In this document: positions 1-8,233 of the stretch, piece after piece
Layout of the letters: each line of letters starts with the position of its first letter
Position numbering within the stretch: the first letter of the stretch is position 1
Source of the DNA: CAZWFW01 sp964633445
Lineage (GTDB): Archaea > Undinarchaeota > CAZWFW01
NCBI GenBank assembly: GCA_964633445.1
Contig: CAZWFW010000006.1
Span: 1 to 28,465 of the forward strand
Reading direction: 5' to 3'
DNA length: 28,465 nucleotides
Program-made: the position numbers and the translations under genes
Notes under the pieces: generated by a model
Database searches by the model: none
The model's input: only the letters and a program-made list of their open reading frames with translations
What the model was told of the DNA's origin: nothing

Positions 1-360
1 TTTATGCTTTATTATAATTGCTTGAGGTGGTGTTTGTGTTAAGTGGACAGATCCTTTTCATATGGTTAATGAATATAAACTATCCATAGAACCCTTTTCT
101 TGGATAAGAAAAAACATGGCATTTTTGCTACCCGTGCTCCGTACAGACCTAATCCCATAGGGATATCTGTTGTCAAATTATTATGTATAAGGGGTAATTT
201 GCTTTATGTCTCTGACCTAGATGTTCTGGACGGTACCTCTCTACTCGATATAAAGCTGTATGTTCCTCAATTTGATAGCAGAAAAACCGAAAGAATAGGA
301 TGGCTATCAAATAAAATTCATAAGCTTAGATGCTGCATAAAAAAGGAAAAGTTTTCATAA
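1..360 (+). pseudogene. TrmO/TsaA-like tRNA methyltransferase remnant (frameshifted)
   Basis: The open part (100-360, TTG start in the ORF) has the C-terminal signature of the TrmO/TsaA (YaeB) family: GIFATRAPYRPNPIGIS followed by DVLDGTSLLDIKLYVPQFD. Members use SAM to N6-methylate t6A37 of tRNA. Family proteins are about 130-160 aa and need an N-terminal half. Here that half is in another frame: codons from about position 26 to 103 read KWTDPFHMVNEYKLSIEPFSW, which resembles the segment normally just before the GxFATR motif, and the sense switches to frame 1 near position 98-101. That frame also has a TGA at 23-25. The gene therefore looks inactivated by a frameshift and a stop, or carries sequencing errors. 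It is cut by the window edge and converges on the pilus locus, 6 bp away. Family assignment is firm; pseudogene status is inference. Confidence 0.72.
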
Positions 361-366
361 ACTTTA

Positions 367-1437
367 CTAGATCATTGACTCATAGATTCTCATTGTAAAA
401 GACAGAGCAATGTTAAAGATAATCAGCGAGATCGCTATTAATATTGGAGTGTATCTTAAACCTCTCTTTGCGGAACCCTCCTGTATAGTTCCTATAAGTA
501 GAGATGCGAAGAAACATGTTATTGCTATGCATGTTATTGCAAACATCCTTAATGCATCGAGATCTATAAATTTACTGCCCAACGCAAATCCCATTTGTAG
601 AGGCATACCTTGAACATTTAATTCAGAAACATCTACATTCATTTGGCTAAGCATGTTATGAGCAACATTCATGAAACCTAGTGATAAGGAAAAAAGAAGA
701 GGTGCTCCAAAGGCTGCAACAAATACTAAAGATAAGCGATAAAAGGATATTCTTGCATTTACTTCCCTTTTTATATCCCTTAAAACTCTAATTTCATCTG
801 AAATACCCTCCAACAATGGAGCAACTTTACCTCCAGCTCTTATACCTTCAGCAAGCAAAGCAACAGTCCTCTGAATAATATCAGACTCTACTCTTCTAGG
901 TATTTCCATGAGAGCTTCATCCAAATCTACGCCCTCTATAACCTTATCGGCGACTTTGCCAATTTCTTTAGCTAAAGGACCAAACTCAGGTCTGGGAGCA
1001 CTCCACAAGGCCTCTTCCACAGTCATACCAGCCCTTATATTTGCAGCCATCAAAGCCAACACATCAGAAAATACTTCCTCAGCCCTAGCAGCTCTTCTAT
1101 CTGCTGTATAAGAAAGTAATGTATAGAAAAATAATAACGATAGTATAGTTGTAGTAATTCCTATAATGACAGCCAATGAGAATTTTACACTAAACACTGC
1201 CCAAAGATCAAACATTGTTGCAAACCCTAATCCTATTGAAAACAAAATTGTAAAACTTATCCAATCCTCCGGAGTAACATGAACATCTGCATATTCAATA
1301 AGCTTTTGTATAGATTCCTTATACCACCTCGGCGTTAGATGATAAACTGAGATGTAAACTCTTCTAATAAATTTTTTGAAATCTCCTCTCTTCTTCTCTT
1401 TTACTCTTAATTTTCTAAGCGAAATATTAAATTTCAT
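367..1437 (-). CDS. Type II secretion F-domain (TadC/FlaJ-like) pilus platform protein
   Basis: A 356-aa inner-membrane platform protein of an archaeal type IV pilus-like machine. A basic N-terminus (residues 1-25) is followed by a hydrophobic pair (about 60-110), then the cytoplasmic T2SSF domain (about 118-250) with the typical helical-bundle motif VLALMAANIRAGMTVEEAL and a second AEGIRAGGKVAPLLE. Further membrane segments lie at about 235-255, 280-310 and 325-350. It follows the second F-domain protein by one base, so the two are surely cotranscribed, and the cognate ATPase is upstream. Archaeal pilus loci often encode two F-domain proteins, probably forming a heteromeric platform that couples ATPase motion to pilin assembly. 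The family is clear; which filament it builds is not. Confidence 0.88.
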   Translation of the reverse strand: MKFNISLRKLRVKEKKRGDFKKFIRRVYISVYHLTPRWYKESIQKLIEYADVHVTPEDWISFTILFSIGLGFATMFDLWAVFSVKFSLAVIIGITTTILSLLFFYTLLSYTADRRAARAEEVFSDVLALMAANIRAGMTVEEALWSAPRPEFGPLAKEIGKVADKVIEGVDLDEALMEIPRRVESDIIQRTVALLAEGIRAGGKVAPLLEGISDEIRVLRDIKREVNARISFYRLSLVFVAAFGAPLLFSLSLGFMNVAHNMLSQMNVDVSELNVQGMPLQMGFALGSKFIDLDALRMFAITCIAITCFFASLLIGTIQEGSAKRGLRYTPILIAISLIIFNIALSFTMRIYESMI

Positions 1438-1438
1438 T

Positions 1439-2338
1439 TTATATTGAGAGCAATGGTCTTTTAGCCTTTATCATGTTTAAAAACATAAGTTGGAAGAATG
1501 CTACTCCTAAAGCAATTATAGCAAGCAATGTTGAGGTTACCTGGAATCCCACAAACATAGCCACCATCATAAGAAAGCTCAGCCCTAAACTAGGAGCAAT
1601 TACCGCAATCATCATATACATAAGCGTATACATGTTCAACTCTTGTCCGTACTGCAAAAATCTGGCTTCTTGCTCTTTCTCAACCTCCTTAAGCAAATCC
1701 TCAAGCACTTTCCTAATATCAAAACCTACTTCCATAGCACTTATTAACTGCCAGCATAGTCTTTTAACATGCTCTGAAGCATTTCTATGAGCCATTTCTT
1801 CTAAGGCTTTTGGTCTTGGCATGCCCATATCTATATCCTTTACTGTTTTAGCAAATTCTTCAGAAAGTTTACCATAACCAGATTGTGCTACTGAAACCAT
1901 CGCATCAAACAGTGGTATGCCTGATTGGACTTCAATTAATAGATGCCTCAATCCAAAAGGTAGGTCTTTTTCAATTAATGCAGCAATCTTTCTGGCTCTA
2001 GCCTTAGGGAAAATAGCCCCATAAATAGTTATCATAATCATTACAAGAATACCAGCTGGAATTGCTATAGAAATAACTTGACCTATAGGCACGTTGCTTA
2101 TAAATGCTAAATAGATTAGTAGGCCAGTAACCATTATTCCCATTAAAATAGATCCACTCATAACATAAGCCATATACTCAACGGCATCTATTTCGATTCT
2201 AGCTTCTCTGAGATCAGCGGATAGTCCCGGAAAAAAACTAGCAACAAATCTCGCAAATCCTTCCAATCTTTTCATTAAAAATTCTAACTTTTCTTTTGGA
2301 AATGGTATAAATGGTAGCCTTACACCGTTTCTACCCAT
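1439..2338 (-). CDS. Type II secretion F-domain (TadB/FlaJ-like) pilus platform protein
   Basis: The 299-aa partner of the downstream F-domain protein. Two membrane segments (about 58-110) precede a cytoplasmic T2SSF domain (about 115-235) with LRHLLIEVQSGIPLFDAMVS and MAHRNASEHVKRLCWQLIS. Two more membrane segments lie near 240-290. The ATG at 2338 lies inside the end of the ATPase gene (19-bp overlap), which suggests translational coupling. An internal ATG at residue 22 would remove the overlap but also an N-terminal segment that looks coding. Role by family: integral membrane core of a type IV pilus/secretion assembly system, working with the ATPase encoded immediately upstream. Confidence 0.88.
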   Translation of the reverse strand: MGRNGVRLPFIPFPKEKLEFLMKRLEGFARFVASFFPGLSADLREARIEIDAVEYMAYVMSGSILMGIMVTGLLIYLAFISNVPIGQVISIAIPAGILVMIMITIYGAIFPKARARKIAALIEKDLPFGLRHLLIEVQSGIPLFDAMVSVAQSGYGKLSEEFAKTVKDIDMGMPRPKALEEMAHRNASEHVKRLCWQLISAMEVGFDIRKVLEDLLKEVEKEQEARFLQYGQELNMYTLMYMMIAVIAPSLGLSFLMMVAMFVGFQVTSTLLAIIALGVAFFQLMFLNMIKAKRPLLSI

Positions 2339-3876
2339 TTTTCCTTTTCAACCAGTTCTTCTCCTAATATTTCCGCTGGATCTCTATTCTTTTTAACAAC
2401 ATCCAAAACATATTCCTTATCCCTATAATATTCGCAAATAACTTTACCCACAGCATCAACAGATTTTATTTGATGACTAAGTAAGTAATCAAGAACTTTC
2501 TGCTTCTCCCTAAGATCCTCATCAACCTCCCTCTCTGTTAGCCCGGTATGCAGTTCTATATCTTCCTTTAGCCTAACTCTCCTATTAACTCCAATTACCT
2601 CATCATGCTTAGCATCCCACATGTAAAGTGTGTTGAGCTCTACTTTCGTTTCTCTTCCTCTCTTTGGCAATACCTCACAGATTTCAAGTACTCTTCTTAT
2701 ACCTAATTTTCTTTGTCTGTACATTATAACAATCAAGTGTAAGGACTCAAGCATTATATCAGGTATGCTTATAGGAGGATTTGACAGCCTTCTCAAAACT
2801 TGCTTAGCTCTCTCAGCGTGGAATGTCGCATAGGCTGCATGTCCTGTGTGCATAGCCTCAAATAAAACTTCAGCTTCCTCTTTTCTTCTAATTTCACCTA
2901 CCAAAACCCTATCTGGACGCATTCTTAATGAGTTAACCATGAGATCTAGCATACTAACTTCGCCTTCACCCTCTGGATTTGGAGGCCTAGCAAGCAAAGG
3001 TACCCACTGCAACCATTTAGGTAACTGCAACTCTCTAGTCTCCTCAATAGTTATAACTCTTTGGTTCGGCGGGATGAAGCATGCTATAACATTCATCAGA
3101 CTCGTTTTACCACTTGCAGTTCCTCCAGCAATCAACATGCTAACTTCATATTGCATACAAAGCCATAGAAAGCTGGCAACTTCCTTGTCTAATGTGTTTC
3201 TTTCAAGAAAATGGGTTACAGTCCAAGGATTTCTTGCAAACTTTCTTATTGTTATGGTACTACCTTTCGTTGATATTGGATAGAGTGTAGCATTTGCTCT
3301 ATCTCCAGTATAAAGCACGGCATCAAGCAAAGGGGTTAGCGTAGTTATTTGCCTACCACACTCCCTTGCGATTTGACTTGCATAATGCCTTATCTCTCTA
3401 TCATCTTTCATGTAAATTGGCGTTTTTAACCAACCATACTTTGAGTGATATACCCAAATAGGCTCATCAGCACAGTTTACTGTGATTTCTTCAAGGTTGG
3501 GATCGTTAAGAAAAACCTCCAAAACACCTAAACCAAGCATTTCTTGGACTAGATATCCCACTAATATCTTCTTTTGTTCAGGTGTTACATGTGGTATTCT
3601 TTGCTCTAAAATTTTTTCAGCTTCCTTCCTAAACTTTTTCTTTGCTTCAATCTTCTTTCTAGGATCTGTAATTTCAGTAATTTCGACCTTAGTTCTTGCA
3701 ACTATTTCACGCTTTAAATTTTCGAGAATAGTTCTGGTAGCAGACTCTATAACGGGCATTCTAATATAATAAATGGGAACAAACTCCTCAGGTATTGACC
3801 ATATCTCAACTACTATTGGTATCTCCTCAGAATAAACTGTATATGTTTCCAGAAGTTTTTTCTCACGCTTTATCAT
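2320..3876 (-). CDS. Secretion/pilus assembly ATPase, GspE/CpaF (VirB11-like) family
   Basis: A hexameric P-loop ATPase that powers pilin polymerisation at the cytoplasmic face. Counting from an in-frame TTG at 3882, Walker A is GGTASGKTS (about 253-261), the Asp box is TIEETREL (278-285), Walker B is PDRVLVGEIR (323-332) and the His box is GHAAYATFHAE (347-357), in the family order. The N-terminal 250 residues carry the N1/N2 domains and about 130 residues follow the ATPase core, a usual archaeal arrangement. The ATG at 3876 is preferred over the TTG two codons upstream. It heads a three-gene unit with two F-domain proteins. A TATA-like AT-rich stretch lies around 3903-3915. Confidence 0.93.
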   Translation of the reverse strand: MIKREKKLLETYTVYSEEIPIVVEIWSIPEEFVPIYYIRMPVIESATRTILENLKREIVARTKVEITEITDPRKKIEAKKKFRKEAEKILEQRIPHVTPEQKKILVGYLVQEMLGLGVLEVFLNDPNLEEITVNCADEPIWVYHSKYGWLKTPIYMKDDREIRHYASQIARECGRQITTLTPLLDAVLYTGDRANATLYPISTKGSTITIRKFARNPWTVTHFLERNTLDKEVASFLWLCMQYEVSMLIAGGTASGKTSLMNVIACFIPPNQRVITIEETRELQLPKWLQWVPLLARPPNPEGEGEVSMLDLMVNSLRMRPDRVLVGEIRRKEEAEVLFEAMHTGHAAYATFHAERAKQVLRRLSNPPISIPDIMLESLHLIVIMYRQRKLGIRRVLEICEVLPKRGRETKVELNTLYMWDAKHDEVIGVNRRVRLKEDIELHTGLTEREVDEDLREKQKVLDYLLSHQIKSVDAVGKVICEYYRDKEYVLDVVKKNRDPAEILGEELVEKEKWVETV

Positions 3877-4196
3877 TTCCAAAATTTAAACTACCTTTTT
3901 GAGCATAAAATATTTTTGTTTATCATGTGTAGCCTGTCAACCTACTACCCCCTAGCATAAAATAAGTTATACAATGCTGCAAAACTCAAACAAAATTCAT
4001 AAACCGCTTTAAATTTCCCAGTAAAGCTTCAACAAGAAAAATCCTTGCATATTGCACCCCTCAAGCCAAATTTTTCATGCTTATAATTCAATCCTAATTT
4101 CTTAAAAGCATAGTTATACCAAGCCTTCTATCGCAAGGGATTACTCTGGTTTATCAACGCAAGCTTTTAAAACTTTTTTCATAAAAATTAAAGCAT
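3877..4196. other. Noncoding gap upstream of the pilus ATPase
   Basis: About 320 bp with no convincing long ORF on either strand and several AT-rich stretches that could hold the ATPase promoter (minus strand, around 3903-3915). Spacing suggests the ATPase/F-protein unit has its own promoter, separate from the wHTH and pilin genes upstream. I see no tRNA, CRISPR or clear riboswitch fold in it. Confidence 0.5.
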
Positions 4197-4325
4197 CTAG
4201 CTACTATGTATTTTGCTTGCATATGTTGCAATTACATAAAAACCGTAAAGTTTTGTCCCCGTATTAGCATGCATGCTTTGAAGGACTGTTGAACCCAATA
4301 ACATAGCCTCTTTTAATCTCTTCAC
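4197..4325 (-). CDS. Possible 42-aa ORF coupled to the wHTH gene
   Basis: A 43-codon ORF that starts with GTG overlapping the TGA of the upstream double-wHTH gene (GTGA, 4322-4325) and ends with TAG at 4197-4199. It would begin MKRLKEAMLLGSTVLQS and is mildly hydrophobic. The stop-start overlap is the kind used for translational coupling. An open stretch of this length can occur by chance in this sequence, and I recognise no family. Either a small pilus-locus protein or noise. Confidence 0.25.
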   Translation of the reverse strand: MKRLKEAMLLGSTVLQSMHANTGTKLYGFYVIATYASKIHSS

Positions 4326-5158
4326 GAGGATTCTCCAAAAAGATCTTTATATCGCCGCATAGTCATTATTTTCGGTTTTTTAAATGGATTTTTTGGATAG
4401 TATAGCTTCAGCATTCCTTGTGAATCCAAAGCACGCGCCCAGGTCTCTACTTGCTCCTCACTTACATGCAATGCCGCAGCAGCTTGGGATACTTCCATTT
4501 CTTCGTTAGGCGACTCTTTAACTAATTTTATTAGAGAATCTATTTCTGTTTTAACTATAACCTTTTCTCTTTCTCCAATAAGCTTCTCAATTTTCCATCC
4601 TTTCTTCTTTATCGGTGCCTTTCTAATTTCGGCGGATAGCATTTCCCTTATATTTGGAAATTTGAATTTTTCAGTATATCTCACAATCTGCTCGAATTGC
4701 TCCTCATCTCTTATACCTAAATCGTCCATAGCTATATTTCTCGGAATCTTACCTTTTGTTGTTACAATCCTAACTAATTCCTCACCTTTTCTTTCTAATG
4801 TTTCTATATCTAAAGCTTTAGGCAAGTAAGCTAAATCAAATTTTATTATTCCCCTCCTCCTTCTAATAATATATTTAAGCACACCCTCTCCAGGCCTTTC
4901 TATGGATTCATACCACTCAGAATCCAAAACACCCAAATTTAATAACCTCTTTATAATACTCTCAATCTCCTCTTTTGGGGCACCGAGCTCTTTGCTAAGT
5001 TCATCAACACTCATGGGTCTTTGGAGGAGAAGCTGAAGTATTTGCATTATTCTAGGATTTGCTAAAGCTTGAGCAAAGCCTAGCAAAACTTCTGCTTCTT
5101 TTTCCTCTATTTCAATTATTGCACTTTCCCTTTTTTCTTTTTTTCTTCTAAAGAACAT
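4322..5158 (-). CDS. Two-domain winged-helix DNA-binding protein of the pilus locus
   Basis: A 278-aa cytoplasmic protein with a basic N-terminus and two predicted winged helix-turn-helix units. The first (about 27-85) reads ANPRIMQILQLLLQRPMSVDELSKEL and has an ArsR-like look. The second (about 208-265) contains SQAAAALHVSEEQVETWARAL. The middle is charged and carries no motif I know. It sits between the sequon-rich membrane protein (41 bp upstream) and the ATPase unit. A regulator of the pilus genes is the simplest reading; a structural role for wHTH folds in archaeal secretion loci is also possible. HTH calls rest on sequence pattern only. Confidence 0.65.
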   Translation of the reverse strand: MFFRRKKEKRESAIIEIEEKEAEVLLGFAQALANPRIMQILQLLLQRPMSVDELSKELGAPKEEIESIIKRLLNLGVLDSEWYESIERPGEGVLKYIIRRRRGIIKFDLAYLPKALDIETLERKGEELVRIVTTKGKIPRNIAMDDLGIRDEEQFEQIVRYTEKFKFPNIREMLSAEIRKAPIKKKGWKIEKLIGEREKVIVKTEIDSLIKLVKESPNEEMEVSQAAAALHVSEEQVETWARALDSQGMLKLYYPKNPFKKPKIMTMRRYKDLFGESS

Positions 5159-5198
5159 CCCCCTATATCTACTTTTAATTTTTAACAGATAAATAAAG

Positions 5199-6455
5199 CT
5201 ACCCAGAAACTATGAAGAAAATATCTTCTTTGTCTAAGGTGATGCTATTACCAGCGGTTACATTCACCGTAAAGTTACCACTATAGGTAGGTGTAACTTT
5301 TAGTGTGAAGTTTTCCTTATCCAAAAGCAAGGGAATATAAGTAGGCGTTAAATTAATTAGCCATCCAGAGGGTGCTTCAGCGGAAAGGTAAATGTCTGTC
5401 AGGTTAGTATTACCTGTATTTATGGCAAATCCCTCAATTTTAGCAGTTTGAGAGGTGTTCACTTTAACAACCCTTGGTATGAATTCCAAGGAAAGCGAGG
5501 GAACTCTAATATAAGTTGAGATGTTAAGTAAAGCCTCCTCAGAGCAATAATTTGGCAAGTTCTCTATAATTTTTATGTCTTTCAAAAAGAAATTGGCTGT
5601 AGAGTTATGAACCGTAACATTAGATGAGCTGGCGTTTTGGAGAATAAGAGATATCTGCGTTTTGTTAGCATCATTAGGTGATATAATATATATTTTTCCA
5701 TGGTAAATTGTGTTGTTGTTATACGTTGTATCTATCACTATTTTTGAGGTATTTTTCTCGAAAGCAACGTAAACAGGAACGCTTAGATTAAGAGCATAGC
5801 ATATAACCTGGGGTACTGCAGTAATATTGGTTTGCTTCTCGTCCGTAGGGATTATTAGCGAATTGTTGGGAAAGAATGTGTGTGTTTCCAAAAAATGCAT
5901 GCCAATAGTAGGATCCTCAACAAATACTATGCCACTTGTAGTATTCCTATTGTTTAATCCGTAATCGATGACTATTCCCTTTGGATCTAAGTTAATGCTT
6001 TCGGAGAAGTTTTCATCCACAAAACCTGAAAAACTGGTTAGGGTCCCTTTTAGCAGAGAATATTTATTATGCTTATTTGCTTTAACAATTCTTTCTACTA
6101 TCCACCTGAAGTTATCGCAAATACTTACAAATCTTTCCTCTGCCATAACCTTAGCAGGTTTTAGAGAGACTTGTGAGCTGGTATTTGCTCTTAGAAAATG
6201 TATCGCTAAAATATATAGAGGTATAAGGCTAAGAAAGATTAAATAGCTATACACAAATCCTTTTTGCTTCCTTACCTTAAAAAGTAAGATTATCGAAAGT
6301 GTTGCCAATAATGCTGTTAAGATTGCATGAAGAATTGCCTCTTGAATCTCAGAGTAATTTTCAGGAACAAAAATTATTGAAGATAAAGGATATATGCTAA
6401 GCAATAAAGTACAAAATGCAGCAATTATAATTTGCACTATATTTCTTTTATCCAT
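5199..6455 (-). CDS. Membrane-anchored, sequon-rich extracellular protein of the pilus locus
   Basis: 418 aa. The N-terminal 95 residues hold about three membrane segments (residues 8-28, 40-60, 70-90), then a large, presumably extracellular region of about 320 residues. That region contains roughly twenty N-x-S/T sequons (for example NASSSNVTVHNST and NFTVNVTAGNSIT), which suggests heavy N-glycosylation. The last 80 residues resemble a beta-sandwich of the NEW3/CARDB kind found in archaeal surface proteins (an NTGNTNLTD turn and a PSGWLINLTP strand pattern). It overlaps the preceding pilin-like gene by 19 bp. Likely a surface component or anchor of the filament. No enzyme motif seen. Confidence 0.7.
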   Translation of the reverse strand: MDKRNIVQIIIAAFCTLLLSIYPLSSIIFVPENYSEIQEAILHAILTALLATLSIILLFKVRKQKGFVYSYLIFLSLIPLYILAIHFLRANTSSQVSLKPAKVMAEERFVSICDNFRWIVERIVKANKHNKYSLLKGTLTSFSGFVDENFSESINLDPKGIVIDYGLNNRNTTSGIVFVEDPTIGMHFLETHTFFPNNSLIIPTDEKQTNITAVPQVICYALNLSVPVYVAFEKNTSKIVIDTTYNNNTIYHGKIYIISPNDANKTQISLILQNASSSNVTVHNSTANFFLKDIKIIENLPNYCSEEALLNISTYIRVPSLSLEFIPRVVKVNTSQTAKIEGFAINTGNTNLTDIYLSAEAPSGWLINLTPTYIPLLLDKENFTLKVTPTYSGNFTVNVTAGNSITLDKEDIFFIVSG

Positions 6456-6886
6456 AGTTTTAATTCTGCAATTGCAAGGCTATTATTTATGTATATCATT
6501 CTCTTAGCAACTACAAATTTTGATGTCACCAAAATTGTAGCATTCTGCGGCTTTCTAATAGCTATGGTTGAATTTGGCAGATATATTCTTAATATCGCGT
6601 ATGTATTGTTATTCAGGGTTCCATTTAAAAAATCAAGTATATCTTCCGCACTTCCCTCCAAAATCTTGCTTTTGTCCAACACTAGAAGCATATCTGAGGC
6701 AACTTTATAGAGATTAGCATCCACCCAACCCTTTGGTGATACCACAAGCATACTCTGAGTTGTGGCGAGGATGGTGAGTATTGCTATACCTAAAGCTAAT
6801 GCCGCTTCTAGTGTTAATACTTGGGCGCTAAGCCCATACTGCGATGACAATTTTTCCAGTATCATTTCCCATAACAATCGGTGCAT
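6437..6886 (-). CDS. Prepilin-like protein (third of three)
   Basis: 149 aa with one N-terminal hydrophobic helix after a short leader: GLSAQVLTLEAALALGIAIL. This is close to the archaeal class III (prepilin) signal pattern of a Q/S-x-x-x-E segment followed by a hydrophobic stretch. The rest is a short extracellular domain with several sequons (NGT, NNT, NST, NAT, NNS). The start may be the ATG at 6886 or the one seven codons later (6865); both overlap the upstream gene (59 or 38 bp). Minor pilin or pseudopilin is the likely role, by position and architecture. The signal is less canonical than in the first gene of the set. Confidence 0.6.
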   Translation of the reverse strand: MHRLLWEMILEKLSSQYGLSAQVLTLEAALALGIAILTILATTQSMLVVSPKGWVDANLYKVASDMLLVLDKSKILEGSAEDILDFLNGTLNNNTYAILRIYLPNSTIAIRKPQNATILVTSKFVVAKRMIYINNSLAIAELKLWIKEI

Positions 6887-7343
6887 AAGCTACTGCAACA
6901 TCAGAAATCCTCGAAGGTTTTTTGCCAACAGCAGCTATAAGTTGCGTTGAGTTATATACCTGCAGCATAAATTCATATTTACCTACACACAGCAACTTCT
7001 TAGCAAATTTGTAGTTGAAATCGCTCTCGTTAACAAAATCTAAAAAAGTTGTAACTTTTTGAGGATCAATAACATTAGCAGAACCATTACTTAAACCTAT
7101 CATTTTTACTTCACTAACATTAGTCCAATTTACCGGTATGCCTGCAGATTTCACCAAAATGTTTAAAGCGTGCAACGCTATATAATTAAGCTCATTTTGC
7201 TGCTCGTTCTGATAAATCATGTTATTTAATTTATGCCATGAAAGGGATGAGAGTACCAATATGCTTGCAAAAAGCGTAAATGCTACTAAAGCATCCAGCG
7301 CGTAAATTTGACTATTTCTCGATTTTGATAAAACCATCCTCAT
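6828..7343 (-). CDS. Prepilin-like protein (second of three)
   Basis: 171 aa. The N-terminus is basic, then RNSQIYALDALVAFTLFASI begins a single hydrophobic helix, as in archaeal prepilins where a charged leader is cut just before the helix. The remaining 130 residues form a small extracellular domain with sequons (NWT, NVS, NGS, NES, NST, NDT). The ATG at 7343 overlaps the end of the upstream pilin-like gene by 32 bp; a second ATG follows two codons later. Chained overlaps between three such genes suggest coordinated, near-stoichiometric translation. Probably a minor pilin. Peptidase processing (EppA or PibD type) is inferred, not seen. Confidence 0.62.
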   Translation of the reverse strand: MRMVLSKSRNSQIYALDALVAFTLFASILVLSSLSWHKLNNMIYQNEQQNELNYIALHALNILVKSAGIPVNWTNVSEVKMIGLSNGSANVIDPQKVTTFLDFVNESDFNYKFAKKLLCVGKYEFMLQVYNSTQLIAAVGKKPSRISDVAVAYAPIVMGNDTGKIVIAVWA

Positions 7344-7704
7344 TTCTTATAACGTAAGTTTCGTTTGGTAATAACGTTGCGTTTTCAATATTCCTATTAG
7401 ATATTTGATACGTATAGGATTCCTTCTCGGTATTTATGGATATCACACCAGTGCTATGGATTGTTGCGTTATATCTCAATCCCACAAATTTGGGCAGGGT
7501 AATTTGTCTTCTGCAACCATCCCCGCAAATAGCAACGCTGTCAATTTCGTTAGCTAATATAGTGGAAACATGCTTCATCATAAGAAAAGTGCTTATGGTT
7601 CTGGAGGCTTTTCTCTCCTCTGAAATCTTTGGAAAAACAGATAACACTAGAATTAGAATAAAAATCATTATTCCCAAAAATTCTATGGAAGCTTGGGCTT
7701 TCAT
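7312..7704 (-). CDS. Class III signal-peptide prepilin-like protein (first of three)
   Basis: The ATG at 7704 gives MKAQASIEFLGIMIFILIL, a textbook archaeal class III signal: a short basic leader, then Q-x-S-x-E and a hydrophobic helix (QASIEFLGI). Processing by an EppA-type peptidase would occur just before the Gln. The ORF extends 14 codons further upstream to 7746, but that start would bury the signal, so 7704 is chosen. About 110 residues of extracellular domain follow, with a CGDGC pair that could be disulfide-bonded. It heads the pilin cluster and is divergent from the Toprim gene with only 40 bp between them. Confidence 0.78.
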   Translation of the reverse strand: MKAQASIEFLGIMIFILILVLSVFPKISEERKASRTISTFLMMKHVSTILANEIDSVAICGDGCRRQITLPKFVGLRYNATIHSTGVISINTEKESYTYQISNRNIENATLLPNETYVIRNEDGFIKIEK

Positions 7705-7744
7705 TAATTTTTTAATACTTTTGTATGCTATATGAAACTTAATC

Positions 7745-8233
7745 ATGAACAGTGATTTAAAACTCCAGCAGTTAGTTGACGAACTGAATAACTATCTCGT
7801 GATAACCGAGGGAAAGAGAGATAAACAGTGTTTGATTGAGCTAGGCGTTAATAAAGCAAAGATTGTTACTCTAAATAACGGAAAACCGTTAGCTGAATTT
7901 ACAGACGAAATTGCTAGATTTGCAGATAAGGTGGTTATTCTTACGGATTTTGATAGAGAAGGTAAAAAGCTAGCATCAAAATTATTATATTTCTTACTAT
8001 TAAAAGGTGTAAAGGTTGATGTGAGGTTGAGAGGATTGTTTAGAAAAATTTTTAAAGTAACCCAAATTGAAGAACTAAGAAAATATTTAAAAGGAGGCGA
8101 GATTTATGGCAAAAGTAGCTCTCGTAAGCGCAAAATATATTATAAAAGCAAAATTCGAGGTAGAGGGAATCATAGAAAAGCCAGACGTAATTGGAGCAAT
8201 TTTTGGCCAAACGGAGGGGTTACTAGGTTATGA
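7745..8233 (+). CDS. Small Toprim-domain protein (UPF0292-like)
   Basis: 162 aa. A Toprim fold is indicated by the acidic triad: Glu in YLVITEGKRDKQCL (about 17-30) and the DxD in VVILTDFDREGKK (about 63-74). This resembles short archaeal Toprim proteins of the UPF0292 kind (about 130 aa), whose function is unknown; Toprim folds bind Mg and act in topoisomerases, primases and RNase M5. The last 45 residues are basic and lie out of frame over the conserved start of dnaG (128-bp overlap). This looks like a lost stop codon rather than a genuine domain. Its place directly before dnaG suggests a nucleic-acid role. Confidence 0.75.
   Translation: MNSDLKLQQLVDELNNYLVITEGKRDKQCLIELGVNKAKIVTLNNGKPLAEFTDEIARFADKVVILTDFDREGKKLASKLLYFLLLKGVKVDVRLRGLFRKIFKVTQIEELRKYLKGGEIYGKSSSRKRKIYYKSKIRGRGNHRKARRNWSNFWPNGGVTRL

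Noticed and set aside
2846..3283. 145-aa plus-strand ORF inside the pilus ATPase
   Set aside because: It is antisense to the Walker A and B region of a clear ATPase and has no family features.
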